Source of the DNA: Chromatocurvus sp964613795
Lineage (GTDB): Bacteria > Pseudomonadota > Gammaproteobacteria > Pseudomonadales > Halieaceae
Assembly: GCA_964613795.1 (NCBI GenBank)
Contig: CAZTJR010000005.1
Coordinates: forward strand, 1 to 64,000
Reading direction: 5' to 3'
Length of the DNA: 64,000 nucleotides
A model generated the notes under the pieces. It saw nothing but the letters and a program-made list of their open reading frames with translations, did not search any database and was not told the DNA's origin. The position numbers were made by a program, and so were the translations under genes. Positions within the stretch are counted from its first letter, which is position 1; the number at the start of each line of letters is the position of its first letter. Below are positions 27,456-36,822 of the stretch, piece after piece.

Positions 27456-28381
27456 GCACACTGGTAATCGCAGAACACGACAACGCATCACTCAGCCCGG
27501 CCACGCTCAACGCCATGGCCGCTGCCCAGGCGCTGGGTGCAGATATCGATATTCTTGTTGCAGGTGCAGATTGCTCGGCCGCTGCCGAGGCGGCGGCGGC
27601 GATCAGCGGCGTGGGCAAGGTATGGTGTGCCGACAATGCGGCGTACGGCAATCAACTGGCCGAGAACGTGAGCCTGCTGATCGCGGAAGTTGCGGCGCCT
27701 TATGACAATGTGGTTGCGGCGGCGACGACCAACGGTAAGAACATCATGCCGCGGGTTGCGGCGCTGCTGGATGTCGCACAGATCTCCGACGTCATCGCTG
27801 TGGAGTCGGCAGACACGTTCAAGCGCCCCATCTACGCAGGCAACGTGATCGCAACTGTTCAGAGCACCGACGTCAAGAAAGTCATTACCGTGCGCACCAC
27901 GGCTTTTGATCCCGCGCCGGCAGATGGCGGCTCGGCGAGCGTGGAAGCAATTGATGCTGTGCATGACGCGGGTCTGTCCGAATTCATCAGTCAGGAGATA
28001 GCACAGTCTGATCGACCCGAGCTGACGGCAGCGCCCATCGTCATTTCAGGCGGCCGCGGCATGCAGAACGGCGAGAACTTCAAGATGCTTGAGGGCATTG
28101 CCGACAAGCTGGGTGCCGCCATCGGCGCCTCCCGTGCCGCCGTCGACGCCGGGTTTGTGCCGAATGACATGCAGGTAGGGCAGACGGGCAAGATTGTTGC
28201 GCCAGACCTTTACATCGCGGTCGGCATTTCTGGCGCGATACAGCACCTGGCGGGCATGAAAGACTCAAAAACCATTGTTGCAATCAACAAGGATGATGAC
28301 GCCCCCATCTTTCAGGTGGCGGATTACGGACTGGTCGCTGACCTCTTCACGACGCTGCCAGAGCTCGAGTCCAAACTCTGA
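27452..28381 (+). CDS. etfA: Electron transfer flavoprotein alpha subunit
   Basis: FAD-binding subunit of ETF, 309 residues. The C-terminal FAD domain has GGRGMQNGENFKMLEGIAD, GASRAAVDAGF, GQTGKIVAPDLYIAVGISGAIQHLAGM and INKDDDAPIF, all typical. It overlaps etfB at ATGA, so the two subunits are translationally coupled. A GC-rich hairpin follows the stop and is shared with the convergent DUF934 gene. Confidence 0.97.
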   Translation: MSTLVIAEHDNASLSPATLNAMAAAQALGADIDILVAGADCSAAAEAAAAISGVGKVWCADNAAYGNQLAENVSLLIAEVAAPYDNVVAAATTNGKNIMPRVAALLDVAQISDVIAVESADTFKRPIYAGNVIATVQSTDVKKVITVRTTAFDPAPADGGSASVEAIDAVHDAGLSEFISQEIAQSDRPELTAAPIVISGGRGMQNGENFKMLEGIADKLGAAIGASRAAVDAGFVPNDMQVGQTGKIVAPDLYIAVGISGAIQHLAGMKDSKTIVAINKDDDAPIFQVADYGLVADLFTTLPELESKL

Positions 28382-28394
28382 TCTCGACCGACGC

Positions 28395-28424
28395 CGGGTG
28401 ACCCGAACACCTCCGGGTCACCCG
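28395..28424. terminator. Bidirectional hairpin between etfA and DUF934
   Basis: Perfect 11-bp arms cgggtgacccg and cgggtcacccg with an 8-base loop. It lies just after etfA and overlaps the stop codon of the convergent DUF934 gene. No T tract is present on either strand. Confidence 0.6.
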
Positions 28425-28885
28425 CGCCGGCGGAAAAGCGGAAGCGGCTGGTCGACAGCCGCCTGATAGTGCTCAGAGAAGCCCTGAAGCCGCGCCAGCG
28501 AGGGCTCAAGTCGTGAGCTGTCATCAGGCTGGAAGGCATCAAAACCGCAGCGGCGCAGAAAGTGCAGCTGGTCAGGCAATATATGGCCACGGGCCCGGAG
28601 TTCTCCACGATATCCCAGATCGCGCAACTCGCGCGCCATCGAAAACCCTCGCCCATCCGTGAACGCCGGGAAATACACAGCAATCAGATCCAGCCGGGGG
28701 AATACCTCAGCGAGCTCCCGACAGTCGTCCCCTGGCTCCATTTGAACGCCTGAATTCGCAGGACGATCGCTTTCTTTCCAGTCGAGCAGCGTGTAAACGC
28801 GCTTGACCGCAACGTTGCCACTTTCTGAAGCATCAAAGCGCCATTCGTCTTCGACGATCTTGTTATTGCGGATCAACGCGGGCAT
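28418..28885 (-). CDS. DUF934 family protein, sulfite reductase partner
   Basis: Protein of 155 residues starting MPALIRNNKIVEDEW, with LAVYFPAFTDGRGFS-type and RELRDLGYRGELRARGHILPDQLHFLRRCGFDAFQ blocks that define the family. DUF934 genes almost always follow a nitrite/sulfite reductase gene in proteobacteria, which suggests a role in sulfite reduction, but the biochemical role is not known. ATG 28885 has an aaggagcg ribosome-binding site, and the gene overlaps the end of the reductase by 23 bp. Confidence 0.85.
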   Translation of the reverse strand: MPALIRNNKIVEDEWRFDASESGNVAVKRVYTLLDWKESDRPANSGVQMEPGDDCRELAEVFPRLDLIAVYFPAFTDGRGFSMARELRDLGYRGELRARGHILPDQLHFLRRCGFDAFQPDDSSRLEPSLARLQGFSEHYQAAVDQPLPLFRRRG

Positions 28886-30533
28886 AGACACGCTCCTTGA
28901 ACGGTTGCATGCCAATTCGGCGGAAGGCCTGCAGGAAGGTTTCGTCCTCCAGGCGTTCGGCTACGTAAACTGACAGAATCTTCTCGATCACGTCCGGCAT
29001 CTCTGCGCGACTGAAAGACGGCCCGAGAATCTTGCCGATGCTGGCGTCCTTTGACTGGCTGCCGCCAAGGGACACCTGGTAGAACTCCTCGCCTTTCTTA
29101 TCGACCCCGAGAATGCCGATGTGGCCGATGTGGTGATGTCCGCAGGCGTTCATGCATCCACTGATATTGAGCTCGAGCGGACCCATGTCATACAGGTAAT
29201 CCAGGTCATCGAAGCGTTCCTGTATGGCCTCGGCCACCGGTATGGATTTGGCGTTGGCCAGCGAGCAGAAATCTCCACCAGGACAGCAGATGATGTCGGT
29301 CAGATAACCGGCGTTGGGGCTCGCCAGTCCGCCGGCCTGCAGCGCCCGCCAAAGCGTATGCAGATCGCGCTCGCGAACATCGGCCAGGACAATGTTCTGT
29401 TGATGAGTGGTTCGCAGTTCGCCAAAGCTGAACTGCTCGCATAGCTCAGCCAACAGGTCGAGCTGGCTGTCGGTCACGTCCCCGGGCGGATTCCCCGTCG
29501 CCTTCAAGGATACGGTGACCGCGCGGTAGCCATCGACCCGGTGAGCCACCGTGTTACGCCGAAGCCAGTTCGCAAACAGCGGCTCCGCCGCTGCGGCCTC
29601 GTCGATAGCAGCCGTCTCGGCCGCCGCGTCAAGCTGCTCATATGGTGGTGGGGAGAAGAACGTCGCCATGCGCGTGATTTCGGTCTTTGTCAGCGTTGTC
29701 GGGCCGTCCTTGAGCGATGCCCACTCAGCCTCGACGGCACGACGGAACGCATCGACGCCCATCGCCTTGACCAGAATTTTGATGCGCGCCTTGTACTTGT
29801 TGTCGCGGCGGCCGTGCTTGTTGTAAACGCGAAGAATTGCCTCGAGGTAGCTGAGCAGGTGACGCCTCTCCAGCCACGGGCAGATTTCGCTGCCTATAAC
29901 CGGAGTCCTGCCAAGGCCCCCCCCGACAAGGACCCGAAAGCCCATTTCTCCGGCGGCATTGGCGTGCAGTTCCAGCCCGATATCGTGGGCATGGATGGCT
30001 GCGCGATCTTCATGGCTGCCACACACGGCAATCTTGAATTTACGCGGCAGGAAGGCAAATTCAGGGTGCAGCGTTGACCATTGCCGGATAATTTCACAAT
30101 AGGGACGTGGATCCTCGATTTCGTCCGCCGCCACGCCCGCGAACTGGTCCGTGGTGGTATTGCGAATACAGTTGCCGCTCGTCTGTATGGCGTGCATCTG
30201 GACACTCGCCAGTTGTGCCAGTATCTCGGGCACATCTTCCAGCCTTGGCCAGTTGATCTGAATATTCTGTCGGGTGCTGATATGCGCATAACCCTTGTCG
30301 TAGTCACGCGTGATCTGCCCCAGCTTGCGCACCTGCACCGCACTGAGGAGACCATAGGGCACGGCGATGCGCAGCATGGGTGCCAGGCGCTGCACGTAAA
30401 GACCGTTCTGCAGTCGCAGCGGTAGGAATTCGGCATCCGTGAGATCACCGGCGAGATAGCGCGAGGTCTGATCACGGAACTGTGCAACGCGCTCATCCAC
30501 GAGTTGCTGATCATAGTGGTCGTAGGCGTACAT
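28863..30533 (-). CDS. cysI: Sulfite reductase hemoprotein (nitrite/sulfite reductase family)
   Basis: Siroheme and 4Fe-4S enzyme of about 556 residues, reducing sulfite to sulfide for cysteine synthesis. The cluster cysteines are in CCPGGDFCSLA and GCMNACGHH near residues 420-475. STRQNIQINW and NCIRNTTTDQ are the siroheme and substrate regions. ATG 30533 (MYAYDHYDQQLVDERVAQ) matches the usual family N-terminus; an upstream GTG at 30569 would add 12 residues. It is followed by overlapping DUF934. Sulfite rather than nitrite is inferred from this pairing. Confidence 0.88.
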   Translation of the reverse strand: MYAYDHYDQQLVDERVAQFRDQTSRYLAGDLTDAEFLPLRLQNGLYVQRLAPMLRIAVPYGLLSAVQVRKLGQITRDYDKGYAHISTRQNIQINWPRLEDVPEILAQLASVQMHAIQTSGNCIRNTTTDQFAGVAADEIEDPRPYCEIIRQWSTLHPEFAFLPRKFKIAVCGSHEDRAAIHAHDIGLELHANAAGEMGFRVLVGGGLGRTPVIGSEICPWLERRHLLSYLEAILRVYNKHGRRDNKYKARIKILVKAMGVDAFRRAVEAEWASLKDGPTTLTKTEITRMATFFSPPPYEQLDAAAETAAIDEAAAAEPLFANWLRRNTVAHRVDGYRAVTVSLKATGNPPGDVTDSQLDLLAELCEQFSFGELRTTHQQNIVLADVRERDLHTLWRALQAGGLASPNAGYLTDIICCPGGDFCSLANAKSIPVAEAIQERFDDLDYLYDMGPLELNISGCMNACGHHHIGHIGILGVDKKGEEFYQVSLGGSQSKDASIGKILGPSFSRAEMPDVIEKILSVYVAERLEDETFLQAFRRIGMQPFKERVYARVDPQ

Positions 30534-30730
30534 CGGGTATTCGGCGCTTCTGTCGAGAATGTGCGGCACTGTAACAGAATAAAAGAACTACCTGATATTC
30601 TATTTTTTTCTATAGATAGAACCCAGTCAACAGGTCTTCTGTCGCGCGTTGCGGCTGGTATACTTACGCTTATTAGTTCTTGTCGGAGCATGCCGCGTCG
30701 ACAGCACGATGAAACCGGAGAAAGACAGTC

Positions 30731-30847
30731 ATGGCACAACAGACTAACGGCTCGAGAGATGGCACCGCCGACGCCATCGCCGCAACCGCCATCATTACCA
30801 TTGTCGTGATTGGCATGGCGATCTGGCTCGGCGGCATGCCAACCTGA
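30731..30847 (+). CDS. Small membrane protein, 38 residues
   Basis: MAQQTNGSRDGTADAIAATA is a polar N-terminus, followed by one hydrophobic helix (about residues 16-35, IITIVVIGMAIWLGG) and a short tail. A ggagaaag ribosome-binding site sits 6 bases before the ATG. It lies between divergent cysI and convergent DUF2970. No family recognised. The strong ribosome-binding site and clean transmembrane segment support a real gene, but conservation is unchecked. Confidence 0.6.
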   Translation: MAQQTNGSRDGTADAIAATAIITIVVIGMAIWLGGMPT

Positions 30848-30876
30848 GCACGGGTGGGGTGGTATCTGGCAGAACG

Positions 30877-31149
30877 CTACGCCGCGGTCTTCAATACCAC
30901 CTGCACCACCAGATAGACGCCGCCGATAAACAGCGCGGTGAACACGAGGCCTGCAATGATAAAGAGGCCGGCACTCCCTTCCTTGAAATCGCGCTCGCGA
31001 TTCTTGCTGCTTTGCACGCCCAGCCCTGCAGCAAATACACTGCTGATGATTTGCCGGGGCTTCAGGCTTTTGGGCGTCTCTTCAGGTAGCTCTTCATCAC
31101 GCTGGTGAGGCGCCTGCGACTCACCGTCGGCATGTCTTTTATCCTGCAT
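30877..31149 (-). CDS. DUF2970 membrane protein
   Basis: Protein of 90 residues. A charged N-terminal 30 residues is followed by the DUF2970 core KPRQIISSVFAAGLGVQSSKN RERDF and one C-terminal transmembrane helix (about residues 62-85). The family is small and of unknown role, found in gammaproteobacteria. It starts 12 bp after the metH stop and is probably co-transcribed with it. Confidence 0.8.
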   Translation of the reverse strand: MQDKRHADGESQAPHQRDEELPEETPKSLKPRQIISSVFAAGLGVQSSKNRERDFKEGSAGLFIIAGLVFTALFIGGVYLVVQVVLKTAA

Positions 31150-31161
31150 CTGCTAATGACC

Positions 31162-34100
31162 TTATTCGAGATTCGGTGACAGCCAGCGTGCGAGTTCCTC
31201 GCGCGGCATGTTCTTGCGCTCCGCGAGGCTTTCCAGCTGATCATTGCCGATTTTTCCGACAGCGAAGTAGCGCGAGTCGGGATGGGAGTAATACCAGCCG
31301 CTGACGGACGACGCCGGATCCATGGCGTAACTCTCCGACAGGCTGACGCCGCAGTTCGCCTCTGCGTCCAGCAGACGGAACAAGGTGGACTTTTCCGTGT
31401 GATCCGGACAGGCTGGGTAGCCGGGGGCAGGCCGGATGCCGCGATAACGTTCGCGTATCAGGTCAGTATTTTCCAGCGCCTCGTCCGGCGCATAGCCCCA
31501 GAGCTCCCGACGCACTTCACGATGCAGACACTCGGCGAATGACTCTGCCAGGCGGTCTGCGAGTGACTTCAGCAAAATGCTGTTGTAATCGTCGTTGGCG
31601 GCCTCGAACTCGGCCGCGCGGCTGGCAACGCCGTGCCCGGTTGTCACGCAGAATCCACCGATATAGTCAGGCGTCCCCACGGGCGCGATATAGTCCGCAA
31701 GACTCAGGTTGGCCTCGCCGCTGGGTTTTTCCACCTGCTGACGAAGAGGATGCAGTCTAGCGCACTCACGGTCGCGCTGCTCACTATCAAACAGCACAAT
31801 ATCGCCGTCCCGCTCATTGGCAGGCCAGAATCCGACGACGCCCCGCGCGGTCAGCCACTTTTCACGGACAATTCTATCCAGCATCTCGCGGGCGTCGCGG
31901 TAGAGGTCGCGTGCCTGTGCACCCACAACTGCGTCCTCCAGTATTGCCGGGTACTTGCCGGCAAGCTCCCAGGTGATGAAGAACGGGGTCCAGTCAATGG
32001 TCTCGACCAGGCTTTCCAGCGGGTAGTCCTCAATGACTTTCAAGCCCGACAGCTGTGGTACCGGGGGCTGGTATGCGCTCCACTCGAGCGCCAGACGGTG
32101 ATCGACAGCGGCGCCAAAAGACAGACGGCGGGCACGCGGCTTGCGATTAGCCACGCGCTCACGCACATCGACGTACTCCTGCCGGCGCGCCTCGACGAAG
32201 TCTGCCTTGTGGTCACTCACAAGATGGGTGGCCACGGAAACACTGCGCGAGGCGTCCGGTACGTAGACTACACAGTCGTTGCCGTACTGCGGGGCAATTT
32301 TGACTGCGGTGTGTGCCTTCGACGTCGTCGCGCCGCCAATCATTAGCGGAATTCGGAAATCCTGGCGCTGCATCTCGGCTGCGACATGCGCCATCTCGTC
32401 CAGTGACGGCGTGATGAGACCACTGAGGCCGATCATGTCGACATTTTTCTCCTTTGCGACGGTGAGAATTGTCTCGCAGTGCACCATGACGCCGAGATCT
32501 ATCACCTCGAAGTTGTTGCACTGCAGCACGATACCGACAATATTCTTGCCGATGTCGTGCACGTCGCCCTTCACGGTGGCCATCAGGATGCGGCCGTTGG
32601 TCTGGGCGCCCTCGGATTTCTCCTCTTCAATATAGGGCTGTAGATAGGCCACAGCCTGCTTCATCACGCGCGCGCTCTTGACCACCTGTGGCAGGAACAT
32701 CTTGCCTTCGCCGAAAAGGTCGCCAACAATGTTCATGCCGTCCATGAGCGGGCCTTCGATCACCTCGATAGGGCGGTCAAAAAGCTGCCTCGCGGCCTCG
32801 GCATCTTCCTCGATATAGCCGTTGATGCCTTTCACCAGAGAATGCTCGAGGCGCTTCGCCACCGGCCACTCACGCCAGGCCAGGTCCTCCTTGCGTACCG
32901 CAGTCTTGCCATCGTCGCGGTATTTTTCGGCGAGCTCAAGCAGTCGCTCGGTGGCATCATCGCGACGGTTCAGGATGACGTCCTCGACAGCTTCGCGAAG
33001 TTCTGCCGGCAACTCGTCATATACCGCCAGTTGGCCGGCATTGACGATACCGATATTCATGCCCGCGCGTATGGCATGGTACAAAAACACCGAATGAATG
33101 GCTTCGCGTACCGTGTTGTTGCCGCGGAAGGAGAACGACACATTGGAGACGCCCCCGGAGACCAGCGCCCCCGGGAAGGCGCTGCGGATGTAGCGCGCGG
33201 CCTCAATGAAATCAACCGCGTAATTGTTATGCTCATCGATACCGGTGGCGACCGCGAAGATATTCGGATCAAAGATGATATCGTTGGGATTGAAGTCCAG
33301 GCGTTCGCGCAGCAGTGTGTAACAACGCCCGCAGATGTCCTTGCGGCGCTGCAGGGTGTCTGCCTGCCCGTCTTCGTCGAAGGCCATGACCACCACCGCC
33401 GCGCCATAGCGCTGGCACAGACGCGCCTGCTGCAGGAACTCCTCTTCACCCGCCTTGAGGCTGATGGAATTGACGATGGCCTTGCCCTGAATACACTTGA
33501 GGCCCGCCTCGATAATGCTCCATTTGGACGAGTCCACCATGATGGGCACGCGGGATATATCGGGTTCAGAGGCAACCAGATTGAGAAAAGTGACCATCGC
33601 TTCTTCGGACTCGAGCATGCCCTCATCCATGTTGATGTCGATGATCTGGGCACCATCCTCTACCTGTATGCGGGCGACCTCGAGGGCGGTCTCGAAGTCG
33701 CCGTTCATGATCAGACGCTTGAAGCGCGCAGATCCGGTGACATTGCAGCGCTCACCGACATTGACGAACAGGCTGTCGGCATCGATATTGAACGCTTCCA
33801 GCCCACTCAGGCGGCAGGCAGGGGCACGCTTCGGAATGTCCCGCGGCGGCACTTCCGCCACCGCTCTTGCCACCGCGGAGATGTGGGCAGGGGTGGTGCC
33901 GCAGCAGCCGCCCGCGAGATTGAGAAAGCCGCGCCGGGCGAAACCCTGAAAATCCTCGAACATTTCCTCGGGCTGCTCGTCATACTCGCCAAAGGCATTG
34001 GGCAGGCCCGCGTTCAGGTGGGCGCTGAAATAGCATTCAGCGGCGTTGGACAACTCCTCGAGGAAGGGTCGTACTTCCTTGAATCGGCGGCCACAGTTGC

Positions 34101-34878
34101 TGCCAATGATCAGCGGACGGGCGTGGGCAATGGCGTTGTAGAACGCCTCGGCATTCTGGCCGGACAGCAGCCGGCCGCTGGTGTCCGGAAACGTCACGGT
34201 GATCATTAGCGGCAGACTGTAGCCAAGATCATCGAAAACCTGCTGACAGGCAAACACCGCCGCCTTGGCGTTGAGAGTATCGAAGATAGTCTCGATCAGC
34301 AGAAGATCGACACCGCCCTCAATCAGCGATGCGGCGGCCTGAGCATAGTCTCTTACCAGCGTGTCGAAATCGATATTACGCGCACCGGGATTATTGACAT
34401 CCGGCGAGATAGAAGCGGTACGGGGTGTCGGTCCGAGCACCCCGGCGACAAAGCGGGGACGTGAAGCGTCCTCCGCCATCGCCTCATCGGCAACCTGCCG
34501 CGCAATGCCCGCCGCCGCCAGATTGAGTTCGGGAACAAGCTCGGACAGTCCGTAATCCGCCTGCGCCACAGCGGTCGAATTGAAGCTGTTGGTCTCGATG
34601 ATGTCGGCGCCCGCGTCAATGAAATCGCGATGAATACGCGCGATGAGGTCCGGGCGCGTCAGCACCAGCAGGTCGTTGTTGCCCTTGAGATCGCCGCTAA
34701 AACTGGCAAAGCGCTCGCCGCGATAATCATCGTCGGAAAGGCCTTCCGCCTGAATCATGGTTCCCATGGCACCGTCAATCACCAGAATGCGCTGTTCAAG
34801 AGCGTTGCGCAGCTGTTGCTCCACTTGGCGTCCGGGGGATACATCGGGATTCTGGGCAGCCGTCATAGTAGGTGTCAT
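31162..34878 (-). CDS. metH: Cobalamin-dependent methionine synthase MetH
   Basis: Transfers methyl from methyltetrahydrofolate to homocysteine through B12, about 1238 residues (E. coli 1227). Modules in order: homocysteine domain with zinc Cys-Cys in GGCCGTTP, pterin-binding domain, cobalamin cap and B12 domain with the ligand His in VKGDVHDIGKNIVG, and C-terminal AdoMet reactivation domain with SLSESYAMDPASSVSGWYY. ATG 34878 is taken as start; 34866 is also possible and the upstream open frame is not conserved. No B12 riboswitch is seen upstream. It ties to the btuB uptake locus at the other end of the window. Confidence 0.95.
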   Translation of the reverse strand: MTPTMTAAQNPDVSPGRQVEQQLRNALEQRILVIDGAMGTMIQAEGLSDDDYRGERFASFSGDLKGNNDLLVLTRPDLIARIHRDFIDAGADIIETNSFNSTAVAQADYGLSELVPELNLAAAGIARQVADEAMAEDASRPRFVAGVLGPTPRTASISPDVNNPGARNIDFDTLVRDYAQAAASLIEGGVDLLLIETIFDTLNAKAAVFACQQVFDDLGYSLPLMITVTFPDTSGRLLSGQNAEAFYNAIAHARPLIIGSNCGRRFKEVRPFLEELSNAAECYFSAHLNAGLPNAFGEYDEQPEEMFEDFQGFARRGFLNLAGGCCGTTPAHISAVARAVAEVPPRDIPKRAPACRLSGLEAFNIDADSLFVNVGERCNVTGSARFKRLIMNGDFETALEVARIQVEDGAQIIDINMDEGMLESEEAMVTFLNLVASEPDISRVPIMVDSSKWSIIEAGLKCIQGKAIVNSISLKAGEEEFLQQARLCQRYGAAVVVMAFDEDGQADTLQRRKDICGRCYTLLRERLDFNPNDIIFDPNIFAVATGIDEHNNYAVDFIEAARYIRSAFPGALVSGGVSNVSFSFRGNNTVREAIHSVFLYHAIRAGMNIGIVNAGQLAVYDELPAELREAVEDVILNRRDDATERLLELAEKYRDDGKTAVRKEDLAWREWPVAKRLEHSLVKGINGYIEEDAEAARQLFDRPIEVIEGPLMDGMNIVGDLFGEGKMFLPQVVKSARVMKQAVAYLQPYIEEEKSEGAQTNGRILMATVKGDVHDIGKNIVGIVLQCNNFEVIDLGVMVHCETILTVAKEKNVDMIGLSGLITPSLDEMAHVAAEMQRQDFRIPLMIGGATTSKAHTAVKIAPQYGNDCVVYVPDASRSVSVATHLVSDHKADFVEARRQEYVDVRERVANRKPRARRLSFGAAVDHRLALEWSAYQPPVPQLSGLKVIEDYPLESLVETIDWTPFFITWELAGKYPAILEDAVVGAQARDLYRDAREMLDRIVREKWLTARGVVGFWPANERDGDIVLFDSEQRDRECARLHPLRQQVEKPSGEANLSLADYIAPVGTPDYIGGFCVTTGHGVASRAAEFEAANDDYNSILLKSLADRLAESFAECLHREVRRELWGYAPDEALENTDLIRERYRGIRPAPGYPACPDHTEKSTLFRLLDAEANCGVSLSESYAMDPASSVSGWYYSHPDSRYFAVGKIGNDQLESLAERKNMPREELARWLSPNLE

Positions 34879-34965
34879 CTTCGCTAAAAAGCCTGCAAGT
34901 TTAGCAGACCCCGAGAGAAAAAGTTGTCGGGAAGGGCACGCAGGTAGAGACAGCGGCACTCCCTT

Positions 34966-34997
34966 TGCTATAATACCTGAGTAATTTAGTCAGGAAG
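34966..34997 (+). promoter_or_regulatory. nfuA promoter with IscR-type site
   Basis: Extended -10 TGCTATAAT (34966-34974), with no clear -35. From 34973 to 34997 a site matches the E. coli type 1 IscR consensus at 22 of 25 positions by eye: it begins ATACCTGAGT and continues AATTTAGTCAGG. It covers the predicted transcription start, the usual place for IscR repression. Confidence 0.65.
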
Positions 34998-35005
34998 CAG
35001 GGCTT

Positions 35006-35581
35006 ATGATCACGATCACCGATTCGGCACAGGAATATCTCGCAGAATTGCTGTCAAAGCAGGATGACGCACTCGGGGTACGCGTATTTATCAACCAGCC
35101 GGGAACGCCACGCGCCGAGACCTGTATCGCCTATTGTCGCGAGGGTGAGGTCAAGGACGGGGACACCGTTCACGAGTTCGACCGGATCAAGGCCTGGTTC
35201 GACCCACGCAGTGTGCCTTTTCTCGAGGATGCACTGGTTGACTACGCCAAGGACCGCATGGGAGGCCAGCTGACCATCAAGGCCCCCAATGCAAAGATGC
35301 CGCGCGTTGATGAGAACAGTACCATGGAAGATCGCATCAATTATCTGCTGTACAACGAGGTCAACCCGTCTCTCGCGGCCCACGGCGGCGAAGTGTCACT
35401 GATCAAGATAACCGATGACAACTTCGCCGTGCTGCAGTTCGGCGGCGGCTGCCAGGGCTGCAGCGCGGTTGACATCACCCTGAAAAACGGCGTAGAGCGG
35501 ACCCTTATGGACCAGATTCCCGACCTTTCGGGTGTCCGCGACATGACCGACCACAGTGACCGTTCCCAGGCGTATTATTGA
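35006..35581 (+). CDS. nfuA: Fe-S biogenesis protein NfuA
   Basis: Carrier of 4Fe-4S clusters, 191 residues (E. coli 191). A degenerate A-type scaffold domain occupies the first 100 residues. The C-terminal Nfu domain has LYNEVNPSLAAHGGEVSLI and the cluster-binding GGGCQGCSAVDITLKNGVE. It would supply 4Fe-4S enzymes in the cell, of which EtfD and CysI are encoded nearby. The promoter has an IscR-like site. Confidence 0.96.
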   Translation: MITITDSAQEYLAELLSKQDDALGVRVFINQPGTPRAETCIAYCREGEVKDGDTVHEFDRIKAWFDPRSVPFLEDALVDYAKDRMGGQLTIKAPNAKMPRVDENSTMEDRINYLLYNEVNPSLAAHGGEVSLIKITDDNFAVLQFGGGCQGCSAVDITLKNGVERTLMDQIPDLSGVRDMTDHSDRSQAYY

Positions 35582-35593
35582 GGTAGTGACAGA

Positions 35594-35618
35594 GCGGCGG
35601 CACAGGTCTGTCCGCCGC
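35594..35618. terminator. Hairpin between convergent nfuA and aroG
   Basis: Arms gcggcgg and ccgccgc with an 11-base loop. No long T tract on either strand, so a modest bidirectional terminator at best. Confidence 0.45.
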
Positions 35619-35625
35619 CTGTTGA

Positions 35626-36726
35626 TTAATCGGGTATAGGTCCCTCTTCAGATGAACGGCGCCCGGGGAGAACATCCCTCAATTTGTCTGCCGCCTCCCG
35701 CAGGCTGCACTCTGTCTCTTCCCAACTGATACAGGCGTCCGTCACCGAAACGCCATACCGCAGCGTGTCCGGCTTTTCCGATATGGCCTGGGAACCGGCA
35801 TTGATGTTGCTCTCCAGCATCAGGCCAACGATTGATCGATTGCCCTCTCTTATCTGGTTGACCACATCCTCTACCACCAAGGGCTGCAACTCCGGTTGCT
35901 TGTTGGAATTCGCGTGGCTGCAGTCCACCATGATGTTCGAGGAACATCCCGCCGCTACCAGCGCGTCCTCGCAAAGCTTGATGTTCACCGAGTCGTAGTT
36001 GGGGCCGTTGCTGCCACCTCGCAGTACCACGTGGCCATAGCGGTTACCGCGGGTTGTGAACACCGACACCTGGCCCTGGCGATTGATGCCCAGAAAACGA
36101 TGGGGTCTGGCGGCGGACTTGAGGGCATTCGTCGCTACATTGAGATTGCCGTCTGTGCCATTCTTGAAGCCGACCGGCGAGGACAGCCCGCTGGCCATTT
36201 CCCGATGCGTCTGTGACTCGGCAGTTCGCGCACCAATCGCGGACCAGGTGATCAGATCCTGCAGGTACTGCGGCGAGATGGGATCCAGGGCTTCGGTGGA
36301 GGTTGGCAGACCCAGCTCGAGAATCTCGAGCAATAGCCTGCGACCAATGTGCAGACCGTCTTCAATCTTGAACGAATCATCCATGTGAGGGTCATTTATC
36401 AGACCTTTCCAACCCACCGTGCTACGCGGTTTTTCAAAATAGACCCGCATCACGATGTACAGCGTGTCGGACAGCTCTGCGGCCAGTGCTTTCAGTCGAC
36501 GCGCATAATCCATGGCGGCCACCGGATCATGAATCGAGCAGGGCCCCACCACAATGAACAGGCGCTGATCGCGACCGTCAAGAATGTCCCATATCACTTC
36601 ACGGCCGGCCGTCACGACACGTCTTCCTGCATCACTGAGCGGGAGTGCGGCCTTAAGCTTTTCCGGCGTGATGAGAACTTCCTGGGATGCGACGTTGATG
36701 TTGTGAACAGGTGAATTGTCGCTCAT
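35626..36726 (-). CDS. DAHP synthase, class I (first shikimate enzyme)
   Basis: 3-deoxy-7-phosphoheptulonate synthase of 366 residues, condensing PEP and erythrose 4-phosphate. GPCSIHDPVAAMDYARRL, MRVYFEKPRSTVGWKGLINDP, SPVGFKNGTDG and the metal-binding DCSHANSNKQ are AroFGH hallmarks. Which aromatic amino acid inhibits it cannot be read with certainty. It stands alone, convergent with nfuA. Confidence 0.94.
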   Translation of the reverse strand: MSDNSPVHNINVASQEVLITPEKLKAALPLSDAGRRVVTAGREVIWDILDGRDQRLFIVVGPCSIHDPVAAMDYARRLKALAAELSDTLYIVMRVYFEKPRSTVGWKGLINDPHMDDSFKIEDGLHIGRRLLLEILELGLPTSTEALDPISPQYLQDLITWSAIGARTAESQTHREMASGLSSPVGFKNGTDGNLNVATNALKSAARPHRFLGINRQGQVSVFTTRGNRYGHVVLRGGSNGPNYDSVNIKLCEDALVAAGCSSNIMVDCSHANSNKQPELQPLVVEDVVNQIREGNRSIVGLMLESNINAGSQAISEKPDTLRYGVSVTDACISWEETECSLREAADKLRDVLPGRRSSEEGPIPD

Positions 36727-36822
36727 GTGGCGTTTCCTGATGGCTCTTTGCCGACTCGTGATGTTTATAAGATTATGGTAACAGGGCAGGGTGGGCCTTG
36801 ACAGCGCAGCCGGTGACGACTG

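Noticed and set aside
32842..34209. 455-codon plus-strand open frame
   Set aside because: Opposite metH throughout; no recognisable domain, and metH is clearly the coding strand.
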